From assembly GCA_040403315.1 (NCBI GenBank), contig JBBAKX010000003.1:186001-250000 (forward strand): a stretch of DNA of 64,000 bases, written 5' to 3'. A program made the position numbers and the translations under genes. Positions 26,494-34,417 of the stretch are shown here, piece by piece. This stretch comes from CAMCXT01 sp040403315. Its GTDB lineage: Bacteria > Bacteroidota > Bacteroidia > M30B66. The notes beneath the pieces were generated by a model. That model was not told the origin of the DNA and made no database searches. It worked only from the letters and a program-made list of their open reading frames with translations. Within the stretch, counting starts at the first letter, position 1. The number at the start of each line of letters is the position of its first letter.

Positions 26494-27648
26494 ATGAAAA
26501 AGCACATTCTTTATTTCGTCGTGGCCATTTTCTTTGGTCTAACTTTAAATGCTCAGCAACAAGGAGTTTGTATTACACCAATGGGCAATGTTGCATTTCA
26601 ACAGAGTTTAAGAACGATCACTTCAATAACAAATCCTACACAAAGATTGTCGAAGGCAACAGCAATTGTTCGATCTAACTGTTTGAGTACGCTACAAATT
26701 GGTGAGGTAATGCGTCTATTTAATGGTGACGATCAAAAATTGAATATTGCTTCAGGGAGTTTAAATTCCATCACCGATTATGGGAATGTATATTTCTTGA
26801 TGGATGAGTTTGCTCACTTTTCAACTGCGTTTATGCTGTATGATCAATTGAATTCACAGGGCCGCCCTATGATTTCAAATCCATCTCCAGTAACATTGCC
26901 TGCAACAATTGTAGAACCTCCAGTGGTGGTTGTGCCCGTTCCGGTAATGTCTTTTCCGATGCTAAATTACCCATCAGTAAATAATTATAATGGTGTACGA
27001 AATTGTGATGCTTATTTAGCGGAGAACGATTTTATGATTTTTGCGCAAGATATTTTCAATCGTCAAGGTGAAGCCCAAAGGATGGATGGAGCTTTGGCCT
27101 TGGTTTCTAGAACATGTTTGAGTGTTGCCCAAGCGATGAAGGTTGCAACTTTTCTAACTATAGAAAACAATCGGATGGAGTTTTTGAAGGCAGCTTATCC
27201 AAGAATTTTCGATGAAGCCAATTACGATCAGGCGCAACAGGTTTTCAATCATCAACCCAATAAATTTGCGTTTGCTGAATTTCTGAAAGCACGTCGACTT
27301 GCTAATATGCCGCCGCCGCCAGTTCTTCAAACGCCTCCTCCAGCTCCTTGTGTTGTTACTTCTGAACAATTTAGAATGTTGCGGGAAACACTTGCTCGTG
27401 AAGGTTCTTCAAGTTCTAGAGTTGTAATTGCGAAAAATCAAATTCCACAGATGAAGTGCTTTACATCGCAACAAATGAAGGAGATATTGAATTTGTATCC
27501 AAGTTCTTCTGATCGATTGGACGTTGCTAAATTCGCTTTTCAGTATTTAACCGATAAGGACAATTACTTTTTAACGGTGAGTTCTTTGTTCAACTCAAGT
27601 TCTGACCGAGAAAATCTTAGCAATTTTGTTGCTTCACAGCCTAGATAA
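26494..27648 (+). CDS. Secreted protein with three DUF4476-like repeats
   Basis: The 384-residue protein has a signal peptide ending near LNAQ. Three repeat units follow. Each opens with a Cys and a Gln-containing helix (CLSTLQIGEVM, CLSVAQAMKV, CFTSQQMKEI) and ends in a DxxNY/F-type segment (TDYGNVYFLMDEF, DEANYDQAQQVF, TDKDNYFLTVSSLF). This is the DUF4476 pattern of Bacteroidota secreted proteins. Pro-rich linkers (PPPPVLQTPPPAP) separate the units. No function is known for the domain. The gene stands alone and converges on the DUF4199 gene. Confidence 0.8.
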   Translation: MKKHILYFVVAIFFGLTLNAQQQGVCITPMGNVAFQQSLRTITSITNPTQRLSKATAIVRSNCLSTLQIGEVMRLFNGDDQKLNIASGSLNSITDYGNVYFLMDEFAHFSTAFMLYDQLNSQGRPMISNPSPVTLPATIVEPPVVVVPVPVMSFPMLNYPSVNNYNGVRNCDAYLAENDFMIFAQDIFNRQGEAQRMDGALALVSRTCLSVAQAMKVATFLTIENNRMEFLKAAYPRIFDEANYDQAQQVFNHQPNKFAFAEFLKARRLANMPPPPVLQTPPPAPCVVTSEQFRMLRETLAREGSSSSRVVIAKNQIPQMKCFTSQQMKEILNLYPSSSDRLDVAKFAFQYLTDKDNYFLTVSSLFNSSSDRENLSNFVASQPR

Positions 27649-27654
27649 GCTGCA

Positions 27655-28167
27655 TTAAACGGTTGCATTTTTTCGAAGCAATTGAACAATTGAGATTAAA
27701 AAGGTCAGTAGCATCCCTGAAAAAAGCAGGGTAAAGAAATACATACATAAATGCATTTCTGTATTGCTAAGAATAATAGCCGATGCACCTGGATCATTTG
27801 CAAGTGTTGATAGAGCAAACTTTTTATCGGTTGAATTTTGCCAATTAATCATACGATCTACCCACAAAGGATTGATTTTGTAATCGTAAATAACCATAAA
27901 TACAGAGGCCAATGCTGATGAAATTAGCAAAAGCAATAACCCTGTGCGCATGCCTAATCTTAAATTGAAAGCCATGCCAGCGTCCGACTTTTTTTCATTC
28001 AGCGCCATCCAAAGCGGAAACAACAACAAAATAACATTGCCCACTAACGCAATGCTTCCAAATTCAAAGTTGTTGGTGTGAAATCCTAAAAAGTACTGAA
28101 CGATAGTCCACGTTATCAAGGCAAGTCCAGCCAAAAAACCGAATTTGATCTCAGGTTTAATTTCCAT
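27655..28167 (-). CDS. DUF4199-like membrane protein
   Basis: The 170-residue protein has four predicted membrane helices (about 9-28, 39-54, 71-93 and 137-160). A soluble segment between helices three and four (YDYKINPLWVDRMINWQ) is typical of DUF4199 proteins. Function is unknown. It sits six bases from the stop of the convergent DUF4476 gene. Confidence 0.65.
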   Translation of the reverse strand: MEIKPEIKFGFLAGLALITWTIVQYFLGFHTNNFEFGSIALVGNVILLLFPLWMALNEKKSDAGMAFNLRLGMRTGLLLLLISSALASVFMVIYDYKINPLWVDRMINWQNSTDKKFALSTLANDPGASAIILSNTEMHLCMYFFTLLFSGMLLTFLISIVQLLRKNATV

Positions 28168-28360
28168 TGGTTCGGAAGGTATGAAAATTTAAATGATACG
28201 TCTGTAGTTAAGACTAGATTTTATCCCCAATCTTCTAGTTTTTTGTTCCTGCAATTCCCTTTTCTTCAATGATATCTAGTTAAAATGAAGAAAACGTGCA
28301 GTGAAAAATCTCGATATTTTTAAAGTAATGGACAAGATTTTATTTTTAGGTAATAGTGCC

Positions 28361-28368
28361 TATATTTG
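28361..28368 (+). promoter_or_regulatory. Possible -7 element for the gene at 28434
   Basis: TATATTTG matches TAnnTTTG; the expected -33 TTG is replaced by a T-run. It would give a leader of about 60 bases. Confidence 0.35.
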
Positions 28369-28433
28369 GTACTTGCTTGCTATAAATTAAGCAGGCAAAG
28401 AATTTTGATAATTTTGAATGACAATCTAACCAT

Positions 28434-28886
28434 ATGAAATCATTAGTCACTTTTATCCTCGTTTTTTGTCTTCAATCGACGCTGTTGTTAGCGCAAAGCA
28501 GGAAGGGGATTGAATACGCTGGAACCAAAGCCAGATTTTCAATGATTGGAAAAAGTAAAATGTTCTCTGAAGGTGTTAAGCCTCTTGAATATTCGATATT
28601 TTGGAATAAGAAGAAAAATGAAGTTACTGTAAATGCAGGTGTTAAAGATAAATGGTACATTATAGAGCTTACCGGAGTGGATACAATTATGGGTAACATT
28701 ACCCAAGTAGGGCGTTTAGAAGGAACTGAAAAGGAAACAGATTTTGAAAAGATTAAAAAGTCTCGTTGTGAAGTGAGGTTTTTAATGGATAAAATCAGCA
28801 TTAAAATCGGCGAATCCAGATTGGAAGAATATCTTCTTGATGGTGCAAATGTTTGGGAAGACAAACAAATCGCTGGGTCTAAATAA
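28434..28886 (+). CDS. Small secreted protein, unknown
   Basis: The 150-residue protein begins with a signal peptide (MKSLVTFILVFCLQSTLLLAQ). The rest is a Lys-rich beta-strand pattern (WNKKKNEVTVNAGVKDKWYIIELTG is spread over residues 60-85) without a recognised domain. Its stop codon touches the stop of the convergent histidine kinase with no spacer. I cannot assign a function. Confidence 0.6.
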   Translation: MKSLVTFILVFCLQSTLLLAQSRKGIEYAGTKARFSMIGKSKMFSEGVKPLEYSIFWNKKKNEVTVNAGVKDKWYIIELTGVDTIMGNITQVGRLEGTEKETDFEKIKKSRCEVRFLMDKISIKIGESRLEEYLLDGANVWEDKQIAGSK

Positions 28887-30242
28887 TTACATCATCAACT
28901 TTGGCCAAGTAAATCTGAAAGTACATCCTTCTCCAGGAGAGGAATCCAATTCAATTTTACAGCCTTTTTCTTCAATGATCTTTTTTACAATAGAAAGTCC
29001 AATGCCTGTGCTTTCGTAAGTGTCGCGGGCTTGTAAAGTTTGAAATATTCTAAACACTTTGTGATGACTTTCTAAGGGTATTCCTGGTCCATTGTCGCTC
29101 ACCGAAAATTCGAATTCCTTATCAAGTTCCTTTGAAGCAATGGTGATTTTGGGATCAGGATTGTCGTTGTATTTGTGAGCATTGCTCAGTAGATTCGACA
29201 ATACCTGTTCTAACAATAATCGTTGGGTTAGAATTACAGGCAAGCCTTCTTGAATTTCAACTTGTTGATCTTGTTGAATGCCTAAATGATCTACTATATC
29301 GCTTACCAAATTTGCCACATCAGTAATTTCTGGATTTACCGATTTCGTTCCACTTCTGGCATATTCGAGAATTCCATTTACTAAGCCTTCCATCCTTTGA
29401 ATTCGCCCTTTTAGAAGTTCCATGTTCATTTTAACGTGGTCGGGAAGTTTGCCTAAATCCTCTTCGATAAAAACTGCTAAATTGTGTATTGCTCTCAACG
29501 GAGCCTTTAAATCGTGGGCAGCAACATAAGAAAATTGCTCTAGGTCTTTGTTCGAACGCTCTATTTTTAACAGATATTTCTTTAGTTGTTTTTCTTGCAT
29601 CTTCAGGTGAGAAATATCTTGTCCAACAATTAGGAAATATGATTTTCCTTGTGTTGTAACATGGTTCACAGTGATTTGAAGAGGGAGTTCTTTCAGCCCA
29701 GGAAGAAGTAACCCGATTTCTTTTACCTTCCGTGTATCGGGCAACTCAAATAATTCTTGGAGAAAAAACTCTTCTGCCTTTTGTCCGATCAATCTTTCCT
29801 CAGACTTTCCCAATAGTTTTTCGGTCGTTTTGTTGGCCATTGTAATAATGCCATGTTCATCCGTTACAATCATTAGGTTTCCCATTTCTTGAAAAACCTC
29901 AGATAGGAAACGTCTAGCATCATCAATTTTGTTTAGTGTTTCAACCGAAGATCCGCTTGTTTTGATCATTTTACCAGCCAAAAAGGAGCCAATAAGAAGG
30001 ATTGTAGATGCCATTGTAAGTTCATACGAAGCATTACCTATAATAGCAAGACCAATCAGGCCGCAGAAAAAGAGGATGAATGGTACCGATAGAGTATAAA
30101 TTAGTTTCCATTCTTTTTGCGTTTTGCCTCTATTGGTGAGGCATAATCGGCGAATAACAAAAAGATCATTCAGTATGATTAGCAATGCTAAACTCAGAAA
30201 GAAAACAGAAAGGCATTTCCAAAATAAAAAATATGCTGACAT
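28887..30242 (-). CDS. PAS-domain sensor histidine kinase
   Basis: The 451-residue protein has three hydrophobic helices in its first 95 residues. A PAS domain spans about 110-215 (LMIVTDEHGIITMANKTTEK). A HisKA domain follows with the H-box FSYVAAHDLKAPLRAI (phosphorylated His near 242), then a HATPase domain with the N-box NLLSNAHKYND and the G-boxes DNGPGIPLES and STGIGLSIVKKI. It is an orphan in this window: no response regulator lies next to it. The class resembles phytochrome-like or light/redox-responding kinases of Bacteroidota, but the signal is unknown. Confidence 0.92.
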   Translation of the reverse strand: MSAYFLFWKCLSVFFLSLALLIILNDLFVIRRLCLTNRGKTQKEWKLIYTLSVPFILFFCGLIGLAIIGNASYELTMASTILLIGSFLAGKMIKTSGSSVETLNKIDDARRFLSEVFQEMGNLMIVTDEHGIITMANKTTEKLLGKSEERLIGQKAEEFFLQELFELPDTRKVKEIGLLLPGLKELPLQITVNHVTTQGKSYFLIVGQDISHLKMQEKQLKKYLLKIERSNKDLEQFSYVAAHDLKAPLRAIHNLAVFIEEDLGKLPDHVKMNMELLKGRIQRMEGLVNGILEYARSGTKSVNPEITDVANLVSDIVDHLGIQQDQQVEIQEGLPVILTQRLLLEQVLSNLLSNAHKYNDNPDPKITIASKELDKEFEFSVSDNGPGIPLESHHKVFRIFQTLQARDTYESTGIGLSIVKKIIEEKGCKIELDSSPGEGCTFRFTWPKLMM

Positions 30243-30431
30243 GAATAGGTAGATTCATAAGCGTTTACGAAATGATCGAGCATAAGTTGAAGGATATTCT
30301 TTCTGGATTTACGTCCTTTATTACACGAACACTATTGATGTTGCAGTTTTAACTCTATGATTATCAGTATAAAATGTAATTTTTGTTTCTTATATGAAGT
30401 TGCATCTTACCACACTTATCATGAATGCAGA

Positions 30432-30475
30432 TGCCAAAAGGATATGCTTCAACGGTTGAAGAGATCCTTTTGGCA
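30432..30475. repeat. Long imperfect hairpin between the kinase and ssb
   Basis: A 12-bp perfect arm TGCCAAAAGGAT pairs with ATCCTTTTGGCA, and within it CTTCAA pairs with TTGAAG around a three-base loop. It lies 63 bases after the ssb stop and has no T tract on the minus strand, so it is not a classic terminator. It could be a processing or termination hairpin. Confidence 0.6.
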
Positions 30476-30537
30476 AGCTGAAAACAATCAAAATGACGTC
30501 TTGATTCCAAATATTTTCGAATCAATGACGATTTGAA

Positions 30538-30882
30538 TTAATTATTTTTCTTATTCCCTGTTTTCAGAATTTCATTCGCATTGATTTCCGTAATGTATTT
30601 TTTGGTTCCTTCCTTGTCGATATAATTCCTGTTTATAAGTTTGCCTTCGACAACGATTTCATTTCCCTTTTCAAGGTATTTCTGGGCAAAATCGGCCTGT
30701 CTTCCCCAAACAATAATATTGTGCCATTGGGTTTCACTCACAGGATTTCCATCTGCATCTTTGTACTTTTCGGTTGTAGCAAGGCTGAACTTTGCCAGCT
30801 TTTTACCTCCTGTAATTTCTTTAATTTCTGGATTGCCGCCTAGGTTTCCAATAAGGCGAACAGAATTGCGTAAGTTGTTCAT
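30538..30882 (-). CDS. ssb: Single-stranded DNA-binding protein
   Basis: I start at MNNLRNSVRLIGNLGG (30882); the frame is open 23 codons further, but that part lacks conserved sequence. The 114-residue OB-fold protein has KLAKFSLATTEKY, ETQWHNIIVWGRQADFAQKYL and KGNEIVVEGKLINRNY. It lacks the long linker and acidic C-terminal tip (DDDIPF type) that recruits partners, and ends NEILKTGNKKNN. It may be a secondary Ssb, with the main copy elsewhere. It binds and protects single-stranded DNA. Confidence 0.9.
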   Translation of the reverse strand: MNNLRNSVRLIGNLGGNPEIKEITGGKKLAKFSLATTEKYKDADGNPVSETQWHNIIVWGRQADFAQKYLEKGNEIVVEGKLINRNYIDKEGTKKYITEINANEILKTGNKKNN

Positions 30883-31273
30883 GTTGTTGATCGTTTGAGT
30901 TAAGAAAAGAGGTGCGCACCCTGTTGTTCCGATTATCAATTGACAATGCAATGATAGGATCGTGTTTTGGATTTATCCGGCAATGAAACGGTTATAAACG
31001 ATTATAAACGGTTAAATCGGCTATTTTAGCAATAGTATAATAAGTGTATAATCAGATCTTAAGTTCAATTTGACTTCATTGTACTAATTACAGTGATATT
31101 TCAATTAATTTGCTTAAATGGTAAGCGATTACGGCTTTGTTGGCTTGTTTAATCTATTGTTTATTTGTATTAAATAGATAATGTGTAATATATTACAGCA
31201 AAAATAAGTGGTAATTCTTATTGGAGTATTGGTGTTGGCATTCTACTTTAGGGTCTTTCATAACTCTTCTTAT
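30883..31273. other. Intergenic region upstream of ssb with tandem repeats
   Basis: This stretch between divergent ssb and the zinc-finger-like gene holds the tandem repeats described separately and otherwise AT-rich DNA. I see no RNA gene. It should contain both promoters. Confidence 0.5.
30991..31010. repeat. Two direct copies of a 10-bp repeat, RTTATAAACG
   Basis: GTTATAAACG and ATTATAAACG lie head to tail, then GTTA. A preceding GAAACG resembles a partial copy. The same kind of pair occurs at 33983-34005 on the opposite strand. The period of ten bases places each unit on one face of the helix. Confidence 0.55.
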
Positions 31274-31636
31274 ATGCATATTCAACCTAATCATTGCCAA
31301 GAATGTGATGAGATCATGATCGGTCGAATCGATAAAAAGTTTTGTAGCGACAGTTGTAGGAGTTCTCACAATAACCGAAAGCGAGTTATCAATCAAACCA
31401 GCGTGAAGAAAGTGAATTTGATTCTGGTCAAAAACAGGTCAATATTATATGACTTATTGACAAGATTTCAAGACAATTCAGTGATTACTACTTTTCAACT
31501 GAAGCTGATGGGTTTTGACTTTGCGTTTTTTACACATCAAACATCCGATCGCCGCGGTCGTTTGATGTTTTACTGTTACGATCTCGGCTATCAACAACTC
31601 GCCGGCAACAAGGTGAAGATCATCAAAAACAACTAA
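31274..31636 (+). CDS. Small zinc-finger-like conserved protein
   Basis: I start at ATG 31274 (120 residues). Near the N-terminus is a four-Cys pattern, CQECDEIMIGRIDKKFCSDSC, likely one zinc ribbon. A basic helix follows (RSSHNNRKRV) and then a domain with RFQDNSVITTFQLKLMGFDF and FFTHQTSDRRGRLMFYCYDLGY. I recall similar short proteins across Bacteroidota. Function is unknown; binding to nucleic acid is suggested by the zinc-finger and basic segment. Confidence 0.65.
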   Translation: MHIQPNHCQECDEIMIGRIDKKFCSDSCRSSHNNRKRVINQTSVKKVNLILVKNRSILYDLLTRFQDNSVITTFQLKLMGFDFAFFTHQTSDRRGRLMFYCYDLGYQQLAGNKVKIIKNN

Positions 31637-31639
31637 ATA

Positions 31640-32932
31640 CTACCAAGAATAACGCACTCCACAAAACAGGCCGAATTGGTTTTCATAAATCTTCCAATTG
31701 GGATGTTTCATGAGGTAGGTTCCTCTAACGGATGTGCTAGCTTCAGTATAAATTGAAAATGAATCATTCAGTTTATAGGCCAAGTTAATTCCTGGTCTTA
31801 AGGCCCAAATTCCACGTTTAAAGCCACTTACGGGATAGCTAATAAAGTGGTCGCCCGCTTGGAAAAATGCACTTACATCTCTGAGTTGCATGTATTCAGC
31901 TTGTAGCAAGGCTCGAATATCCCAATGCTTAAAATCATTGATAGAATAGGTGAATCCCAACCTGTAATGTGCATATTTCATTTTATGTACCAACTGAATG
32001 TCGCTTTGACTAGGATTTTCAATGAGTATCTCATTAACATCGCCTGTATTGGTTACTTCGTTGAATTGGAAGTTTGTGCTCATATAAACATGTGGAACTA
32101 TTCCGGCCGGAAGAGTTTCCTCTTCAACGATAATTCTTGCTGCTGAAGTCCAATCGTTATTTGAAAGTCCAAAATTAAAATCAACTGCCCAGTTTTTCGA
32201 TACATTGTATTGTATCCCAACATTGAATTGCTGCCCTTTTTCGGCCCTGAATGAAACTGTATCTGCATGGGGATTTGCCATGATTAAGTTTTGGTCAAAA
32301 AAACCGTATCCTGCATAAACTGAAAATAGGCGATATTCTTTGTCCAATTGTTTTTGAGTAAACTCGCCAGATATCGATGAAGTATTCTCAACTATGTTCA
32401 TTGAATCAACGCCCATCGATTCGAATGTAACAGCCAAAGGCTCAACTCTTTTGTGTGCAAATAATTCTTGATTAGCAATTTCTTCAGCAGTAGGGCTGTA
32501 ATCTTGATCGGTGGTTGGTTTATTAGATTTTTCTTGGATGATATTAGTTGATTTTTCAGCAGACATCTCCTCGTTTTCAAAAGGAGCTTTTGGGGTGTTG
32601 CTTTGTGAATTAAGCCCCATTTTTTTAATCTCACTTGGATCGGGTTCAGCAGCTGCTTGGTTGTTTAGTTCACTAACTGTTGAAGCAACAATTGGAACCT
32701 GAGCTATTGTTTTTTCTTCAGCATCAGAAGAGTTCTGAAGGAAATATGCAGTTGATCCAGCAACAATAAATGTGAGTGCCAAACCTAAAACCCAAAAGTA
32801 AGCTGCCTTCTTTTTTCTTCCTTGGTTCAGGGTAGTCTCGATTTTTTCCCAAACAGCGGCTGGGGCAATTGTTTCGCCGTACTTGAGTTTATCGACCAAT
32901 TCGTTGAAGTGTTTATCTTGATTTTCCATCAT
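31640..32932 (-). CDS. Sigma-factor partner: membrane protein with anti-sigma-like N-terminus and beta-barrel-like C-terminus
   Basis: The 430-residue protein starts in the last codons of the ECF sigma gene (4-base overlap). Residues 1-42 are soluble (KYGETIAPAAVWEKIETTLNQ) and resemble short cytoplasmic anti-sigma segments. One membrane helix follows at about 44-65. A low-complexity linker spans 66-190 and residues about 190-430 show beta-strands rich in aromatic residues, ending SGVRYSW-like (FGLFCGVRYSW), as in outer-membrane beta-barrels. A protein with an inner-membrane helix and a barrel-like domain is puzzling. It probably regulates the sigma factor; that is inference. Confidence 0.65.
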   Translation of the reverse strand: MMENQDKHFNELVDKLKYGETIAPAAVWEKIETTLNQGRKKKAAYFWVLGLALTFIVAGSTAYFLQNSSDAEEKTIAQVPIVASTVSELNNQAAAEPDPSEIKKMGLNSQSNTPKAPFENEEMSAEKSTNIIQEKSNKPTTDQDYSPTAEEIANQELFAHKRVEPLAVTFESMGVDSMNIVENTSSISGEFTQKQLDKEYRLFSVYAGYGFFDQNLIMANPHADTVSFRAEKGQQFNVGIQYNVSKNWAVDFNFGLSNNDWTSAARIIVEEETLPAGIVPHVYMSTNFQFNEVTNTGDVNEILIENPSQSDIQLVHKMKYAHYRLGFTYSINDFKHWDIRALLQAEYMQLRDVSAFFQAGDHFISYPVSGFKRGIWALRPGINLAYKLNDSFSIYTEASTSVRGTYLMKHPNWKIYENQFGLFCGVRYSW

Positions 32933-33480
32933 GCGATTCGAAATTTTACAGGAACGAGTTCTTCCTGTTGTAAATATTTTTGAAGTAAGGCACGTGCTCT
33001 AGAGAATTGACTACGTGACGTGCTTTCTGAAATTCCCATCATCTCTCCAACTTCTGAATGGTCGTAACCTTCGATTGCGTAAAGGTTGAAAACAGTTCTG
33101 TAGCCTGCGGGAAGTTTGGCAATTAAATTCAGGATCATTTTTTCATTTAGCCGATCTGAAGCATCCATTTGAAGGATAAATTTCTTTTCGTCTATTTCTT
33201 CTGTTAGCTTAAGCTTTTTGTTTTTTCTTAACCATTGTAAAGCAGTATTGACAGTGATTCTCATCGACCATCCCATAAAATCTCCTCGCTCGTCGTACTG
33301 ATTTACTTTTATTAAAATGGTTATAAACGAGTCGTGAAGTATATCGGCTGCATCATCTGAATTTGGCGCATATCTTAAACAGATTTGGAACAAACGGGCA
33401 GAGATTGTCTCATAGAGAATTTTTTGTGCTTCCCTTTTCCCACTTTTGCAGGCATCAATCAAAGATTTGCTGATTTGCAA
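32929..33480 (-). CDS. ECF-type RNA polymerase sigma factor
   Basis: The 183-residue protein has a sigma-2 region (AQKILYETISARLFQICLRY, then DAADILHDSFITILIKV) and a sigma-4 region (LPAGYRTVFNLYAIEGYDHSEVGEMMGISES and SRSQFSRARALLQKYL, seen at about 125-170). It lacks sigma regions 1 and 3, as in ECF sigmas. It directs RNA polymerase to a small regulon, probably in response to an envelope signal passed by the overlapping downstream gene. Confidence 0.92.
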   Translation of the reverse strand: MQISKSLIDACKSGKREAQKILYETISARLFQICLRYAPNSDDAADILHDSFITILIKVNQYDERGDFMGWSMRITVNTALQWLRKNKKLKLTEEIDEKKFILQMDASDRLNEKMILNLIAKLPAGYRTVFNLYAIEGYDHSEVGEMMGISESTSRSQFSRARALLQKYLQQEELVPVKFRIA

Positions 33481-34195
33481 GTAATTGGTAATCTGTTTTT
33501 CAGATAATTTTTAGATCTCGTTCGTTTTTGTGCTATAACCACAAGCCAAGATGGAATTTGAACATTGTGCGTTGCATCATCATTGAATTTTCTTTCGCTA
33601 AGTTAAGAACAAGAAGCGCTACAATCTTTCTAATCTATTAATAGCGCTTTAGTACTGTTTTCTAAGTTTCTGTGTACATGGGGTATGTAATTTACACAAA
33701 ATCAAATAGATGAAAACTTGGTTTGTGTTTCCTTTTCATTTGAAAAAGTTCGTTAAGCCAGTTTGTGTTTTATTAAAGTGTTGATAATTAGACCTTAATG
33801 AAGTATGCACAAATTGGAAACGTTAGATCAATTTTTCATAAAACTTTTGCGCTTAACAATTTGCACACATTTTTTAATTCTAAAAATTAATGTTTACGAT
33901 TGCTGCAACTAATAAATCGAGACGATCTGTTGAAGATTCTAACTCTATATGCTACTAGTATGTTACAGGATTTTCGATTTAAACGTTTATATCCGTTTAT
34001 AATCGGTTAACACTGGTTGTTTCAATTTTATTTCTCGAACTTTCAATCGGGGTCAGCGGGAACTGGCCCCGGGCAAGAAATTTTATAAAGCGTATAAATT
34101 CAGTCGATTATCTGAATTTTCGACTTTTTACTCACTGCATATTTTCGTTCATTTTATTACGATTTCCCCCATTTTATCTAAACATTAGATTACCG
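33481..34195. other. Long intergenic region between the sigma gene and metH
   Basis: About 715 bases of AT-rich sequence. It contains the second 10-bp repeat pair (33983-34005), a hairpin GGGGTCA/TGGCCCC at 34049-34070, and a pair of TTTCCCCC-like runs. No ORF of note, tRNA or ncRNA was recognised. The sigma promoter on the minus strand is not obvious. Confidence 0.55.
33983..34005. repeat. Second site of the 10-bp repeat pair
   Basis: On the minus strand the site reads ATTATAAACG then GATATAAACG, flanked by GTTAACCG. It matches the pair upstream of ssb (RTTATAAACG twice, period 10) in the opposite orientation. Confidence 0.5.
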
Positions 34196-34225
34196 TTGTT
34201 TTGCTTCACGCCTTTATTATCTTTG
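34196..34225 (+). promoter_or_regulatory. Promoter of the metH riboswitch transcript
   Basis: TTG (34196-34198), a 19-base spacer and TATCTTTG (34218-34225) match the Bacteroidota promoter pattern exactly. Transcription would start near 34231, about 16 bases before the riboswitch P1 stem. Confidence 0.75.
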
Positions 34226-34246
34226 CTCTTAAGTTCATTGAAGTTT

Positions 34247-34349
34247 ACTTATCCAGAAAGACCGAGGGAATAGGCCCTTTGACGTCTTGGCAACCACTCT
34301 AACATAGCACGGTGCCAATTCCTAATCCCGATTTCGGGAGCAGATAAGC
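34247..34349 (+). promoter_or_regulatory. SAM-I (S-box) riboswitch
   Basis: The sequence follows the S-box leader consensus: P1 strand CTTATCCAG, AGAccGAGGGAATAGGCCC, then GACGTCTTGGCAACC, a P3 region, CACGGTGCCAATTCC, a P4 hairpin (ATCCCGATTTCGGGAG) and the closing GCAGATAAG that pairs with the first strand. It binds S-adenosylmethionine and should reduce expression when SAM is plentiful. No U-tract terminator lies between it and the metH start at 34418, so control of translation or another mechanism is more likely. Confidence 0.93.
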
Positions 34350-34417
34350 ATGAATTCAATTCAAGCCTTCAGCCCTAGTGTTTCTGCTAAGTTTTACTTC
34401 GACCACAAGAAGCGACT

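Noticed and set aside
26475..26678. 67-codon frame overlapping the DUF4476 start
   Set aside because: Wrong frame over a recognised secreted protein.
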